From an uncultured Eubacterium sp. (lineage in GTDB: Bacteria > Bacillota > Clostridia > Oscillospirales > Acutalibacteraceae), in the NCBI GenBank assembly GCA_910583925.1, contig CAJTZJ010000001.1, positions 62,001 to 126,000 on the forward strand: a DNA stretch of 64,000 bases. The letters run 5' to 3'. Every line of letters starts with the position of its first letter. Positions within the stretch are counted from its first letter, which is position 1. This document shows positions 53,501-62,272 of the stretch, piece by piece. The notes under the pieces are model-generated. The model saw only the letters and a program-made list of their open reading frames with translations, had not been told where the DNA came from and did no database searches. The position numbers were made by a program, and so were the translations under genes.

Positions 53501-53976
53501 GTAGTATCATAAAAAAGATTTGGATTTTTTGTTATATGCGTATTGGATTCAATATCGATGAATACCTTTTTGTGAAGACTTGAACTCCATGATTTTTTTG
53601 AATTGCATCTTACAACATTGCATATCGTTAAATCGCTGTTGTTTTTCTCAGCAGCGTTAAACATTTTTTCATATAAGTCTTCGGAAATTTTATCATCCGA
53701 ATCCATGAAAATAATATATTTGCTGTCTGAATGTGCAACGCCATAGTTTCTTGCACAGCCGAGTCCATTGTTTTCTTTATATAAATAATAAAAATTCGGG
53801 TATTTTTCTGCATATGATTTTGCAATTTCTCCGCTTGAATCCGTTGAGCCGTCGTCAACCATAATGACTTCAAAATCTTGTTTGGTTTGACATACGATTG
53901 AGTCAAGGCATTCTGCCAAATATTCTTCAACATTATATATTGGAACAATAACGCTTATATCTGCAACTTTTTTCAT
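50530..53976 (-). CDS. Fusion of family 2 glycosyltransferase and CDP-glycerol glycerophosphotransferase
   Basis: This 1148-residue protein begins with a GT-A family 2 domain (ISVIVPIYNVEEYLAECLDS, then VDDGSTDSS and MDSDDKIS, residues about 8-230). The middle (about 340-780) is beta-rich and not recognised. The last 360 residues are a TagB/TagF-type domain (QTMHGTPLKTLG, YTPTWRKKG, ITDYSSVMFDYALLDKPM). Such enzymes build teichoic-acid-like or other phosphoglycerol-modified wall polymers at the inner membrane. It stands alone here between two other units. Confidence 0.88.
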   Translation of the reverse strand: MKKVADISVIVPIYNVEEYLAECLDSIVCQTKQDFEVIMVDDGSTDSSGEIAKSYAEKYPNFYYLYKENNGLGCARNYGVAHSDSKYIIFMDSDDKISEDLYEKMFNAAEKNNSDLTICNVVRCNSKKSWSSSLHKKVFIDIESNTHITKNPNLFYDTTSWNKLILRSFYEENNFAFPENILYEDIPVTIPMHFRANNVSVVESAYYYWRVRDGVTKSITQNTDDFTNLYDRLSVMKMVNKFFVENNINHELFKEWQKKELQIDLMIFINNCKSLPEDTFKKTLEIINEYIDENIDESIFSLLPLINQQKYEHARKYETEKLIELIKYQNKDYYNAKIEESNGRFIATLPKEYFTIESRDITDELASNEIKKNISDISLGTDSIEISAYIYKSRINIENFSDQKISLYLKNEKTNHLTPLDITPLNNKELTDIKGSLFDTSTNTESSYNYDGTGFKFSINLNEFDINENNKGYNRVLVCYENRVCSGTVRLGCWRKVSPNSAVVSGNKHIRVMYDDVNELRLYINNEKNFASKVNIADNKISVTLETEAKSIYAVSEEDETIEFSTKDNKVFTADCSNINRGITYSLFIKDFEDTDSVLLYRSKRVIIKNNSYPSAVFMTNKNHQIRFTVNESVTSLRNMYKLQNFIFMDTVAPCSKNELSKAKKAVLYVNDNVAGERVVFAKSKCIIKNGRLHCAFLINFNSNKITKNLYASTRDLYIAYENKDGEIENHIIYSLKYYKRIVKFETLELNCYRGVNCSIRMKISQLWKESENTANKRKALTAKNYPKYCTQKLDDKCIVFESMWGSKYSCNPQHLYEYIDKNYPEYKCVWSLKDARMPIKGNGIRVRRGSQEYFKYLAAAKYLVNNVNFEDAYIKRDGQIEIQTMHGTPLKTLGLDVPGDFPNESSRKLYIEKNHRWDYLLVQGKFMKDKAYDCFNYNKEILDCGYPRTDVLFNTNKNKLDETKKNLGLPLDKKIILYTPTWRKKGFFDMQLDLDKMKERLGDEYVILVRLHHFCGQSEYFTADNKFVLNLRSYRTVEDLYLISDMLITDYSSVMFDYALLDKPMLFFTFDLEDYRDNLRGMYVDIEEEAPGPLVFNTEEVINAILNIDEEMKKYGEKISAFKNKYLTYENGNSCQTIIDTVIKPKK

Positions 53977-54130
53977 TATCAGTAATTTAACTCCTTGGGT
54001 TATATAAATCTTAATATTATAATCAATTATTTTATAGATTATATCATATAAGCAGTTTTTTGTAAAGGCAGATATAAAAGCACAATGCTTAACAAAAAAC
54101 AGAATTCATTGTTTTACAAAATGGTTGCTT

Positions 54131-54186
54131 TTGTTCAAATTAAAGTGTATACTATAAATTATATTCAGCCAAATTTTTTGCTGAAT
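54131..54186 (+). promoter_or_regulatory. Possible promoter and operator for the first GPH transporter
   Basis: TTGTTC (54131-54136), a 16-base spacer and TATAAA (54153-54158) are followed at once by ATTCAGC-N10-GCTGAAT (54163-54186), an inverted repeat in the expected operator position. The sequence from 53977 to 54130 is AT-rich with no gene. Confidence 0.45.
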
Positions 54187-54232
54187 AATTTATGGGGTTA
54201 GAATTTATTACAAAGAAAGGCTGTTGGATTAA

Positions 54233-55693
54233 ATGCAAAATTATATTACTAAAAGCGAAAAAATCAATTACTGTGTCGGGCTTTCTGGACAAAATCTTGT
54301 TTACTCTCTTATCGGCGCGTCATTTTTTACATATTTTATGACGGATATTGCACTTTTTCCCGCAATCATAGTTTCGGCGCTTCTTATCATTATGAAGGTA
54401 TGGGATGGTATCAATGATCCGATTGTAGGTTCATTTATTGATAAGCATACTTTTAAAAACGGCGAAAAAATGAAGCCGTTTTTAAGATATACTCCGCTTC
54501 CTGTCGGCATATTTTCGGTCCTTCTCTTTCTTGTATTTTCAACGGATGAAAATTTGCTTTGGCTGCGTGTAGCGTATTTTGTAATTATGTATATTTGCTG
54601 GGATCTTGCTTATACCGTTCAGGATGTTTCCATCTGGGGCATAACGGCAATGGTTACACCGAATGCAGATGAAAGAGATAAATTTGTTCAGTGGGCAAGA
54701 ACAATCGGCTCTGTTGTCTATGCTGTTTTCAGCACAATGATTCCTATGTTGCTTGAAATGGTTGTTCAAGCAACAGGTCAGTCATGGCAGTTTATAACAC
54801 TTGTTTTTGCTGTTATTTTCGGACTTGGCGGTGCAATGATTTCCAAAAGAGCAGATAAAACAAATGAAAGGGTAAGAGTTATTCAGGAAACAAAGCAGGC
54901 AAGCCTTGCGGAAAGCTTTTCTCTTCTTTTTAAAAACAGAATTTTAATGCTTGTAACTTTGGCAAATCTTATCGGATCGCTTGGATTCGGTGTAAATCTT
55001 GTAACCTATTTCTTTAAATATGAAATTCCAACCAGCTTCCTCGGAAACGGAATAATCGGTGCGCTTGGTCTTTCTACCTTGTATTATGTTATTACAGGTG
55101 CTCCGGCATTTATCGGTATGGTGTTTGCCGATAAAATGAAAAAGCTTTTCAGAAACAGCTATATTAATGTGCTTATTTTTATGCAGCTTTTTAACTGTGC
55201 GTTAAGAATTGTTGCGTTTATGGTTGGATTTGAAGGCAAAAAACTTTGGATATCTATGATTATTATGGGTATTGCGTCTATACCTACCGGTGCAAACAGC
55301 ATTGCCCAGACCTCTCTTTTTTGCGATAGTATTGATTATATGGAATGGAAAACAGGTAAAAGAACTGAGGGTATAACCTTTTCAATGCAGACCTCATTTA
55401 CAAAGATTGCAAGCGGTATAACTGCCGGTCTTGCAACGCTTGCACTTTCGCTTCTGAAATATAATGCTATTGATAATGCCGAGGTTTATATCGGCACACA
55501 GTCCGCCGCATTTGATAAATGGATATGGCCCCTTGTTGTGCTGACTCCTGCTGTTGCCAGTGTGCTTTATATTATTCCTCTTCTTTTCGTAAGATATGGT
55601 CCGAAGGAAAGAGCAAAGGTTTCGGCAGAACTTATTGAAAGAAGAAAACAGGCAGAGCGGCAGACTGAAATGGATAGGGCAGAGAATGAGTAA
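54233..55693 (+). CDS. GPH-family sugar/cation symporter
   Basis: A 486-residue, twelve-helix transporter of the glycoside-pentoside-hexuronide family (MelB/XynP type). The N-terminal IMKVWDGINDPIVGSFIDKH is the family signature, and the central loop before helix 7 and the FCDSIDYMEWKTGKRTEG motif in the second half also fit. It imports sugars with Na+ or H+. The coupled downstream esterase and the GH127 gene nearby suggest plant cell-wall oligosaccharides, by inference. A possible operator lies upstream. Confidence 0.9.
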   Translation: MQNYITKSEKINYCVGLSGQNLVYSLIGASFFTYFMTDIALFPAIIVSALLIIMKVWDGINDPIVGSFIDKHTFKNGEKMKPFLRYTPLPVGIFSVLLFLVFSTDENLLWLRVAYFVIMYICWDLAYTVQDVSIWGITAMVTPNADERDKFVQWARTIGSVVYAVFSTMIPMLLEMVVQATGQSWQFITLVFAVIFGLGGAMISKRADKTNERVRVIQETKQASLAESFSLLFKNRILMLVTLANLIGSLGFGVNLVTYFFKYEIPTSFLGNGIIGALGLSTLYYVITGAPAFIGMVFADKMKKLFRNSYINVLIFMQLFNCALRIVAFMVGFEGKKLWISMIIMGIASIPTGANSIAQTSLFCDSIDYMEWKTGKRTEGITFSMQTSFTKIASGITAGLATLALSLLKYNAIDNAEVYIGTQSAAFDKWIWPLVVLTPAVASVLYIIPLLFVRYGPKERAKVSAELIERRKQAERQTEMDRAENE

Positions 55694-56727
55694 TGAGATA
55701 TTATACTACTATAAGCGGAAGCATAATTTCCGGGCTTGAAAAATATGTCGTTAAGCAAAATGAAACAAAGGATGTATTTTTAATTTCCTTTGAGGATTAT
55801 GATCTTGATGATATTATTAATATTGCTGATGATTTAATATTTATTGATGCACATAAAGGTTATTACAGAATTGAAGATAAAAAGTTTGTGCGGATAGATG
55901 ATAGATTTAAGTTATCACCAAAAAACTGGTATAAAAAATTCTGTGTCATATACAAAAATCTTCATCATGAAGAGCGGAAGGTTCAGACTAAGCTGAACAG
56001 TTATGATAAAACTGCAGTTATAAAGCAGGGTATTTCTTTAGGTGCGTTTAAATCCTATCATTTTATTGATAAGGAAAATAAGCTTGCCTATTCGTTTCGC
56101 TTAAAAAAATGCAAGGGTAAAGAAAAGCGGCCATTGGTAATCTTTTTCTGTGGAGCAGGCTCGGTAGGGCTTGATAATATGAAGCCGTTTATAGAATGTA
56201 TACCTATGCTCGGCAAGCTGAATAAGCAAAAATGCAATCTATTGATACCTCAGCCGCTTACGAATATTAATTATAACAAGAGTTATGAGGACTTTAATTC
56301 TAAGTTTGATGCTTATATTGCTTCGATTAATAATTTGGTAAGTGAATTAATCAATAGGGAAAATATTGATACCAACAGGATTTATGCGTTCGGCACTTCA
56401 CTTGGCGGCTGCTGTACATGGAGGCTGATATATAATTATCCGGATTTGTGTGCCTGTGCCGTTCCCGTTGTGGGCAGATTTGATTTGAAAATTGAAGGCT
56501 CGCCGTATACGGATTTTGAAAGAATTGTGCATCTTCCTATTTGGGCTGCGCATTCAGCCGATGATAAAATCGTGGGTGTTGAATATGATGATTTCGCTGT
56601 ATCAAAGCTGAAAGCGCTTGGTGCAGATATAAGATATACACGCTGGGATAAATACGGGCATGGTATGGCAGGTCGTTTTTATCTGAGAGAAGATTGGTGT
56701 GGATGGATGTTCAGTCAAAGTAAATAG
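55693..56727 (+). CDS. Alpha/beta-hydrolase esterase
   Basis: A 344-residue protein whose C-terminal 230 residues form an alpha/beta hydrolase. The oxyanion region is RPLVIFFCGAGSVG, the nucleophile Ser is in YAFGTSLGGCCTW, an Asp follows in HSADDKIVG and the His in KYGHGM. This is the pattern of PHB-depolymerase/feruloyl-esterase-like enzymes. The first 110 residues are unusual. There is no signal peptide, so it should act in the cytosol on imported acylated sugars. The ATG overlaps the transporter stop (TAATG). Confidence 0.82.
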   Translation: MRYYTTISGSIISGLEKYVVKQNETKDVFLISFEDYDLDDIINIADDLIFIDAHKGYYRIEDKKFVRIDDRFKLSPKNWYKKFCVIYKNLHHEERKVQTKLNSYDKTAVIKQGISLGAFKSYHFIDKENKLAYSFRLKKCKGKEKRPLVIFFCGAGSVGLDNMKPFIECIPMLGKLNKQKCNLLIPQPLTNINYNKSYEDFNSKFDAYIASINNLVSELINRENIDTNRIYAFGTSLGGCCTWRLIYNYPDLCACAVPVVGRFDLKIEGSPYTDFERIVHLPIWAAHSADDKIVGVEYDDFAVSKLKALGADIRYTRWDKYGHGMAGRFYLREDWCGWMFSQSK

Positions 56728-56764
56728 AAAAGGCGTGACTTGCAGACAGCAGGTCACGCCTTTT
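56728..56764. terminator. Bidirectional terminator
   Basis: A perfect 12-bp stem (AAAAGGCGTGAC / GTCACGCCTTTT) with a 13-base loop lies between the esterase gene and the convergent PAP2 remnant. Confidence 0.85.
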
Positions 56765-56770
56765 CTGTAA

Positions 56771-57121
56771 TTATTGAAGTTTTCTTGCCGGTAAAATACA
56801 TTTCTTTTCAAATAGCTTTAATAGACCGAAAGCCGCAAGGAAGAATATCATGCCGACGATTGCGCCTAAGGCAATGTCTGATAAGAAATGTGCGCCCCGT
56901 ATCATTCTTGTAAATCCAAGAAAAGCTATGTAAAGAAATGAAATGATACAGGCGAGAATTGTGAATTTTTTTGTTCTTTCAAATCGGCTTACAGAAAGCG
57001 GAAAAAGAAGTGAAAAGCATCCGCTGATTATATGTCCGCCGGGGCTGCTTCCTCCGCTTGGTTCAAAGCCGTTCGCCATTGCTCCACCGTTTCCTTTCTG
57101 ATACCAGTAACAGCAAGAGGC
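56771..57121 (-). pseudogene. PAP2-family phosphatase, truncated C-terminal part
   Basis: The minus-strand frame has the PAP2 signature SGGSSPGGHIISG and the second block TRMIRGAHFLSDI with two membrane helices. The frame is also open upstream of the ATG at 57079 and reads YWYQKGNGGAMANGF, which belongs to the family. It meets a stop at 57122-57124 before any N-terminal helix. Hydrophobic residues in other frames up to about 57240 look like a decayed N-terminus. It is probably inactive through frameshift and deletion. Confidence 0.7.
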
Positions 57122-57343
57122 TTAAGCCGGTTTAATATCTTTTTCGGAATCTTTGAACAGATTGAAATGAAGGCAACAGCAACAATTGCTGAAATGATTT
57201 TCCATACGGCTTTACTTTCATTTTTTATTTTTCCTGCTTACATCGTAGCATATCTTTTTACAATTACTATATTTTTGTTTTATATTTCTTGCTAATTGTA
57301 AAATATTGTAGTAAGATAAAATTATACTGTGGAGGTGGTATTT

Positions 57344-58816
57344 ATGGCACAGAAAAGTGTTTTGACGAAAAAAAAGAAAACCGGTTATGCTTTTGGTATA
57401 TTTACGGAATCTCTTATCTACAATATGTTTTATACATATTATTTAACCTTTTTGAATGAAATTGTGGGAATCCAGCCGAAGTACAGTTCAATAATTATTT
57501 TTGTTTCCATTGCATGGGATGCTGTTACCGATCCTATGATTGGAAACTATACAGACAGGGCAGGGATTGATAAACGCAAAGTAATGAAAAAGGCTCTGTT
57601 TCCGCTTGGCATCATCTTTATTGTTGCATGGACCAATATCGGTGCAGCGCTTGATTCACAGTTCCTGAAAATTTTGCTTTACACAGTGATTTCAATGGCA
57701 ATCTGGGTTTTCTATACAATGTATACAATTCCATACTATGCCGTTGTTGCCGAAATTACCGAAGATTATGATGAAAGAACGCAGATACGCTCTTTTTCCT
57801 CTCTTCTCAATGCAATAGCTGTTGGGCTTGGAAATATTCTTCCGGCTCTTGTGCCGACTGTTGCGCTTCTTTTAACTGAAAAGTATGAAAGCAATGCCTA
57901 TGCTGTTGTTGCAGCTATTATAAGTGTTATGGCTGTTGTTTTAGGCTTTGTTTGCTGTAAATCCTTAAACGGCGTTTACGAGCCTAAAAAGGTGCTTTTG
58001 AATCAGCCTGTTCAGAAAACAACCTTAAAAACAACAATGAAAGCCTTTGGCGAAATTATCAGAATGAAGCCTGCTAAGTTCTTCCTTCTGTTTGTTTTCT
58101 TCTTTCTTGCTGCTTCCTCAATGATTCAGGCTAATTTAACCTATATGGTTATTGATTGTATCGGTATGGATTACGATACGGGAATTGTTTTTGTTATTCT
58201 TTCTCTTGTTGTTTCAATGGCGATAGCTGTTCCGATTGTTGAGGCTGTTGCAAAGGCTAAGGACAGACGCTTTGCCGCAATTCTTTTTCTTTCAATAGCA
58301 ACTGCAGGTGAGATTCTTCTTAAAATAATCGGGCTTGATGCAACAATCGGCGGTTTCAAAGTTATGTGTATAATTGCTCCGGCTGTGCTCGGTCTTGGTG
58401 TAGGTACTTTCTGGACCTTGTTCTATTCAATGGGCTATGATCTTGTTGAGCTGGATGAATTCAAAACAGGAGAAAGAAGGGAATCAACGATTACTGCGCT
58501 TCCTCAGCTTATTCAGAAATTCGGCTCTGCCTTCGGTATTTTAATGGCAGGTCAGCTCCTTTCGCTTTATGGATATGATTCCTCTGCCGATGTTGCAGGA
58601 AATGAAGCTTTGTTTGCTGTTGTAACCGATCCGAAAATTATTAATGGTATGGAAAATATTTCAACGATTATTCCTGCTGCGCTTCTTGCAGTTTCTGTTC
58701 TCTTTGCCTTTCTTTATCCTATGACAAGAAAAAGAGTAAATGCGCTTATGGCTCAGCTTAAGAAAAAGCGAAACGATGAGGCATATACAACAGAGGGATT
58801 TGAAAAACTTCTGTGA
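57344..58816 (+). CDS. GPH-family sugar/cation symporter, second copy
   Basis: A 490-residue twelve-helix protein with the family block VSIAWDAVTDPMIGNYTDR in the N-terminal half and YDLVELDEFKTGERRES in the second half. It is related to, but clearly divergent from, the transporter at 54233-55693. The substrate is not evident. The ATG at 57344 follows GGAGGTGG, and an in-frame ATG at 57329 is less likely. A terminator follows. Confidence 0.9.
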   Translation: MAQKSVLTKKKKTGYAFGIFTESLIYNMFYTYYLTFLNEIVGIQPKYSSIIIFVSIAWDAVTDPMIGNYTDRAGIDKRKVMKKALFPLGIIFIVAWTNIGAALDSQFLKILLYTVISMAIWVFYTMYTIPYYAVVAEITEDYDERTQIRSFSSLLNAIAVGLGNILPALVPTVALLLTEKYESNAYAVVAAIISVMAVVLGFVCCKSLNGVYEPKKVLLNQPVQKTTLKTTMKAFGEIIRMKPAKFFLLFVFFFLAASSMIQANLTYMVIDCIGMDYDTGIVFVILSLVVSMAIAVPIVEAVAKAKDRRFAAILFLSIATAGEILLKIIGLDATIGGFKVMCIIAPAVLGLGVGTFWTLFYSMGYDLVELDEFKTGERRESTITALPQLIQKFGSAFGILMAGQLLSLYGYDSSADVAGNEALFAVVTDPKIINGMENISTIIPAALLAVSVLFAFLYPMTRKRVNALMAQLKKKRNDEAYTTEGFEKLL

Positions 58817-58822
58817 TTTGAA

Positions 58823-58860
58823 AATCATCCCCGAGTTCTTTTTGAATTTGGGGATTTTTT
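58823..58860 (+). terminator. Terminator after the second GPH transporter
   Basis: ATCCCC (58827-58832) and GGGGAT (58850-58855) form a GC-rich stem followed by TTTTT. Confidence 0.7.
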
Positions 58861-58872
58861 AAGCTGCGCAAC

Positions 58873-58884
58873 TGTAAATTTACA
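58873..58884. promoter_or_regulatory. 12-bp palindrome upstream of the Xre-type gene
   Basis: TGTAAATTTACA is a perfect palindrome located 21 bases before the -35 box of the following gene. It could be an operator for self-regulation by the encoded helix-turn-helix protein. Confidence 0.4.
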
Positions 58885-58904
58885 TTTTGAATACTGATTT
58901 TCGA

Positions 58905-58934
58905 TTGTTATTTACTGAATTTTTGTGCTATGAT
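58905..58934 (+). promoter_or_regulatory. Sigma-A promoter of the Xre-type gene
   Basis: TTGTTA and TATGAT (58929-58934) are 18 bases apart, with TGC before the -10 giving an extended -10 element. The start codon is 24 bases downstream. Confidence 0.65.
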
Positions 58935-58957
58935 TAGCTTGAAAGGACGGTGGCTTT

Positions 58958-60202
58958 ATGAGATTTGATGAAAATTTAAGAAATCTTCGTAAAGAAAAAG
59001 ATTATTCTCAGGAATATCTTGCGGAAAAATTAGGGGTTACCCGCCAGACTATATCCAAATGGGAAAACGGCACGGCAATGCCGGACTTAAAAAAGCTTAT
59101 TGAGCTTGCAGATTTTTTTGAAGTATCAATGGATGATTTGCTTGGTTTGGATTATAAAACAATAAATCCGGACAGTAACATTGATTCGGGTTCTTGTAAT
59201 GATTATAATGAGGCCGAAGCAATTCTGGCAAACAGATATACAAATGAGTTGATTCATTCTGCCCATAATCAAATTGACAGTAAAACAAAGGTATTATCAA
59301 TATTTTTAGCTGTAGTTTCCATTGCGTTTGTTATTTCTGTTATTTCTTTTTCAGGTAAGATCAGTTCTCTTGAAAATCAGATAAACGGGCTTAATGCTTC
59401 TTATGCTTATCTTTCGGAACGAATAAACAGTGATGGCAGTCAGAATTATGACGGCGATGACTATTATGATATTGAGGTTACTATTCTTAAAACTTATTCC
59501 GAAACGCCGTATATTGTTCAGGCTGAATTAAAATATGCGCCGTCAAGCTATCCGAAGAATTCCAAGATTTATTATCTTCTTCCCAAAAAAGGCGGTGGTG
59601 TTGACCGTCTTTCAGCACAGGAAAATAATGGCGAATTTATTGCAGAAGCTGATATTGATTTAAGCCTTGATAAGCCGGTTTATTTTGTACTTGATGATGG
59701 CGAGAATGTCATTAAGCAGGAGGTTTATCTTGATATTGAAGATGTTTTAGGTACTGTTAATAGCGATATCACATATGGAATAAATGAAAAAACCAAGAAT
59801 GAATTTCTTTTTACAAACACATTTTCGGAAACATATGTATGGAATAATTCAAGGTATACAAAATTAAATTCTGCCGATTTGGTTGTTGCTGCTGACGGCA
59901 AAGAGGTTTACAGGCAGGCTCTGAAAAAATCAGAATTAAAGTATGATGAAACCAATGAGATTTTTGATTCGTTTTATGAAATAGATTTGCCGACCTTTTA
60001 TATTAAGGATTTGAAAGAGCCTAAGAAATTTGATATTTATGTTGAAGTAAAGCTTGATAATGGTGTTTTATGTAAATCTCACTTAGAATATAACAGTTCC
60101 ATGTATTATCCGAATGAGGGTATGGAAGAAAATTTGAGCTATATTGAATATATTTTTTCTGTAGGAGATAAAACAGTAACAATAAAGAGTAATAAGCAGT
60201 AA
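58958..60202 (+). CDS. Membrane-anchored Xre-family regulator
   Basis: This 414-residue protein has an N-terminal Xre helix-turn-helix (residues 5-60: SQEYLAEKLGVTRQTISKWE, then MPDLKKLIELADFFEVS). A single membrane helix lies near 108-130 (VLSIFLAVVSIAFVISVIS), followed by a short coiled coil and an outer domain of about 260 residues with beta-rich repeats. The layout suggests a one-component sensor that binds DNA inside and senses something outside. The ligand is unknown. The ATG follows GAAAGGACGG. Confidence 0.85.
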   Translation: MRFDENLRNLRKEKDYSQEYLAEKLGVTRQTISKWENGTAMPDLKKLIELADFFEVSMDDLLGLDYKTINPDSNIDSGSCNDYNEAEAILANRYTNELIHSAHNQIDSKTKVLSIFLAVVSIAFVISVISFSGKISSLENQINGLNASYAYLSERINSDGSQNYDGDDYYDIEVTILKTYSETPYIVQAELKYAPSSYPKNSKIYYLLPKKGGGVDRLSAQENNGEFIAEADIDLSLDKPVYFVLDDGENVIKQEVYLDIEDVLGTVNSDITYGINEKTKNEFLFTNTFSETYVWNNSRYTKLNSADLVVAADGKEVYRQALKKSELKYDETNEIFDSFYEIDLPTFYIKDLKEPKKFDIYVEVKLDNGVLCKSHLEYNSSMYYPNEGMEENLSYIEYIFSVGDKTVTIKSNKQ

Positions 60203-60206
60203 TAAT

Positions 60207-60240
60207 TTAACCGGCTGTGGTATTTCCGCAGCCGGTTTAA
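60207..60240. terminator. Bidirectional terminator
   Basis: TTAACCGGCTGTGG and CCGCAGCCGGTTTA pair with one G-T and a 5-base loop between convergent genes. Confidence 0.8.
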
Positions 60241-60244
60241 CTTT

Positions 60245-62164
60245 CTAATATCTTATATAAACGCTCATTTCATTTTCGCCTCTGTTTGCCCATTGATAAT
60301 AGGGAATGAATTTAAGTCGAACAGCCTTTTCTGAAGGCTCCTTATATTCAAAATAGAGTTTTTTTGATACAATTTCTTCTTTGTAACCGTTTGCTGTTAA
60401 AAATTCACCGTCAAAAATGAATTTGGGGTGCTTTGAAAGCCTTAATAAGTGAAGATTTTTGCCGTTGTCCTTTTCCTCAAGGCAGTAAACAATCGGTCCT
60501 CTTGTAACAGCAATCTTTCCGATATTTTCTCTTACATTTGAATTACATTTCATCATTTTTATTTCCGGGTTGAATTCAGCTGTTATTTCTGCATCATTTT
60601 CAATATCAAAATAAGCATAGCCCTTTTTGATGAATGGATTTTCTCTGTTAAATTTAAAATTACTGCTCCAGTATGGAACACGAAGGGCAATTTTAAAAGG
60701 TCTTTTTGTTTTTATTTTAAAGGAAACCTTTCCGCTTTGCAGATAATCGGAAACGATTTCTATATCCGCCTTGTCTGTTTCAAGCTTTGTGCCTTGATAA
60801 AGGTTAACAAAAAGCGTGCTTTCCGTTTCGGTAAAGCAGTATTCTCCGTAATCGGAAATAATTCTTGCAAGGTTCGGCGGGCAGCAGGCACAGTCAAACC
60901 ATTTTTGACGAACAGGCTTAATATGGCTTTTTCGTGAATCTTCTTTGCATGCTTTGGGATTGACCTCAAGCGGATTAACATAGAAAAATGATTTTCCGTC
61001 CTCTGCCATTCCCGAGAGTATACTGTTATAAAAACAGCGTTCCATAATATCTGCATATTTTGAATCATAATCAGCCTGAAGCATTCTTCTTGCAAAGAAA
61101 ACAAGCCCTATTGAAGCGCAGGTTTCGGAATAGACAAGGTCATTCGGCAAATCGTAAGCAAAGGTAAAGGCTTCGCCGTCTTTGGTTGAGCCGATTCCGC
61201 CTGTTATATACATTTTCCTTTCGGTAATATCATTAAAAATTGTTTGGCAGGTATTGAAAAGCTCTTTATCATCTGTGTATCTTGCAGTGTCAGCCATTCC
61301 GCTGTAAAGATAAACGGCTCTTACTGCATGCCCTGCCGCCTCTCTCTGCTCTCTTACCGGAAGATGCGCCTGATTATAAAAATAATTCAGTTTGCTGCCG
61401 CTGTTTTGATTATGCTCTATATCAAAATAATATGGTTTTGTTCCTCTTCTGTCTATAAAAAGCTTTGCAAGATTTAAATATTTTTCTTCACTTGTCGCTT
61501 CATATAGTTTTATAAGTGCCATTTCCGCAATTTCGTGTCCGCCGTAACCCGGTTTGCCGTTTTCCCCGAATTCCTCGCAAAGCAGGTCTGCAAATCGGCA
61601 GGCAGCATTCAGAAGCCTGCTTTTGCCTGTTGTATTATAATAAGCAACGGCAGCTTCTGCAAGATGACCAAAGCAGTAAAGTTCGTGATGATCTCTTAAG
61701 TTGGTAAAGGCTTTTTCGGGGTTGTTTATCGTATAAAAGGAATTTATGTATCCGTTTTCGGCTTGAGCATTGCAAATTAGTTCGATTGCTTCATCCGCCA
61801 GCGTTTCAAGCTGATTGTCGGCAGTATTCCGGAGTGAATAGGAAACAGCTTCAAGCCATTTATATAAGTCCGAATCCTGAAAAATCCAGCCATAAAATGA
61901 GTTTTCATTTTTTCTGTTTGGCGTATAGTGCCATTCATTTGTCGGAAAGGTCGATGTGTTAATTCCTTTCTTTCTTTTTTCAATACATTCTGCCGCAAGG
62001 CGAAGGTTTCTTATTGAATAGCTTGGCTCTGCATTTTCTATTTTATCGTTCAGCGCATTCCATTGATAAGGTATAACCTCTGTTCTTACAATTTCAGCCT
62101 TTTCTTTCCAGAATTTATCTGTTATTTTAACTTTACTATTTAAAACCGGCTTAGAATATTTCAT
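60245..62164 (-). CDS. GH127 beta-L-arabinofuranosidase-like glycoside hydrolase
   Basis: This 639-residue protein of the DUF1680/GH127 family has an (alpha/alpha)6 barrel with YCFGHLAEAAVAYYNTTGK and GHAVRAVYLYSG. The catalytic Cys region DCACCPPNLARI lies near residue 424, preceded by the Glu in SETCASIG. The C-terminal beta-sandwich closes the protein. GH127 enzymes release arabinofuranose from plant glycoproteins or arabinan by a Cys nucleophile bound near zinc. There is no signal peptide, so it acts on imported oligosaccharides, fitting the transporters nearby. Confidence 0.92.
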   Translation of the reverse strand: MKYSKPVLNSKVKITDKFWKEKAEIVRTEVIPYQWNALNDKIENAEPSYSIRNLRLAAECIEKRKKGINTSTFPTNEWHYTPNRKNENSFYGWIFQDSDLYKWLEAVSYSLRNTADNQLETLADEAIELICNAQAENGYINSFYTINNPEKAFTNLRDHHELYCFGHLAEAAVAYYNTTGKSRLLNAACRFADLLCEEFGENGKPGYGGHEIAEMALIKLYEATSEEKYLNLAKLFIDRRGTKPYYFDIEHNQNSGSKLNYFYNQAHLPVREQREAAGHAVRAVYLYSGMADTARYTDDKELFNTCQTIFNDITERKMYITGGIGSTKDGEAFTFAYDLPNDLVYSETCASIGLVFFARRMLQADYDSKYADIMERCFYNSILSGMAEDGKSFFYVNPLEVNPKACKEDSRKSHIKPVRQKWFDCACCPPNLARIISDYGEYCFTETESTLFVNLYQGTKLETDKADIEIVSDYLQSGKVSFKIKTKRPFKIALRVPYWSSNFKFNRENPFIKKGYAYFDIENDAEITAEFNPEIKMMKCNSNVRENIGKIAVTRGPIVYCLEEKDNGKNLHLLRLSKHPKFIFDGEFLTANGYKEEIVSKKLYFEYKEPSEKAVRLKFIPYYQWANRGENEMSVYIRY

Positions 62165-62237
62165 ATCGCAACCTCCGTTTATATAAAATAAATTATATCA
62201 TAAAGCAGACCGTAAAGTAAATATTACATCAAATGAA

Positions 62238-62264
62238 AGCCACCTCAGATTATCTGAGGTGGCT
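62238..62264 (-). terminator. Hairpin after the small membrane protein gene
   Basis: A perfect 13-bp stem (AGCCACCTCAGAT / ATCTGAGGTGGCT) with a one-base centre lies just beyond the stop of the minus-strand gene at 62273. Confidence 0.7.
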
Positions 62265-62272
62265 GCTGCTTT

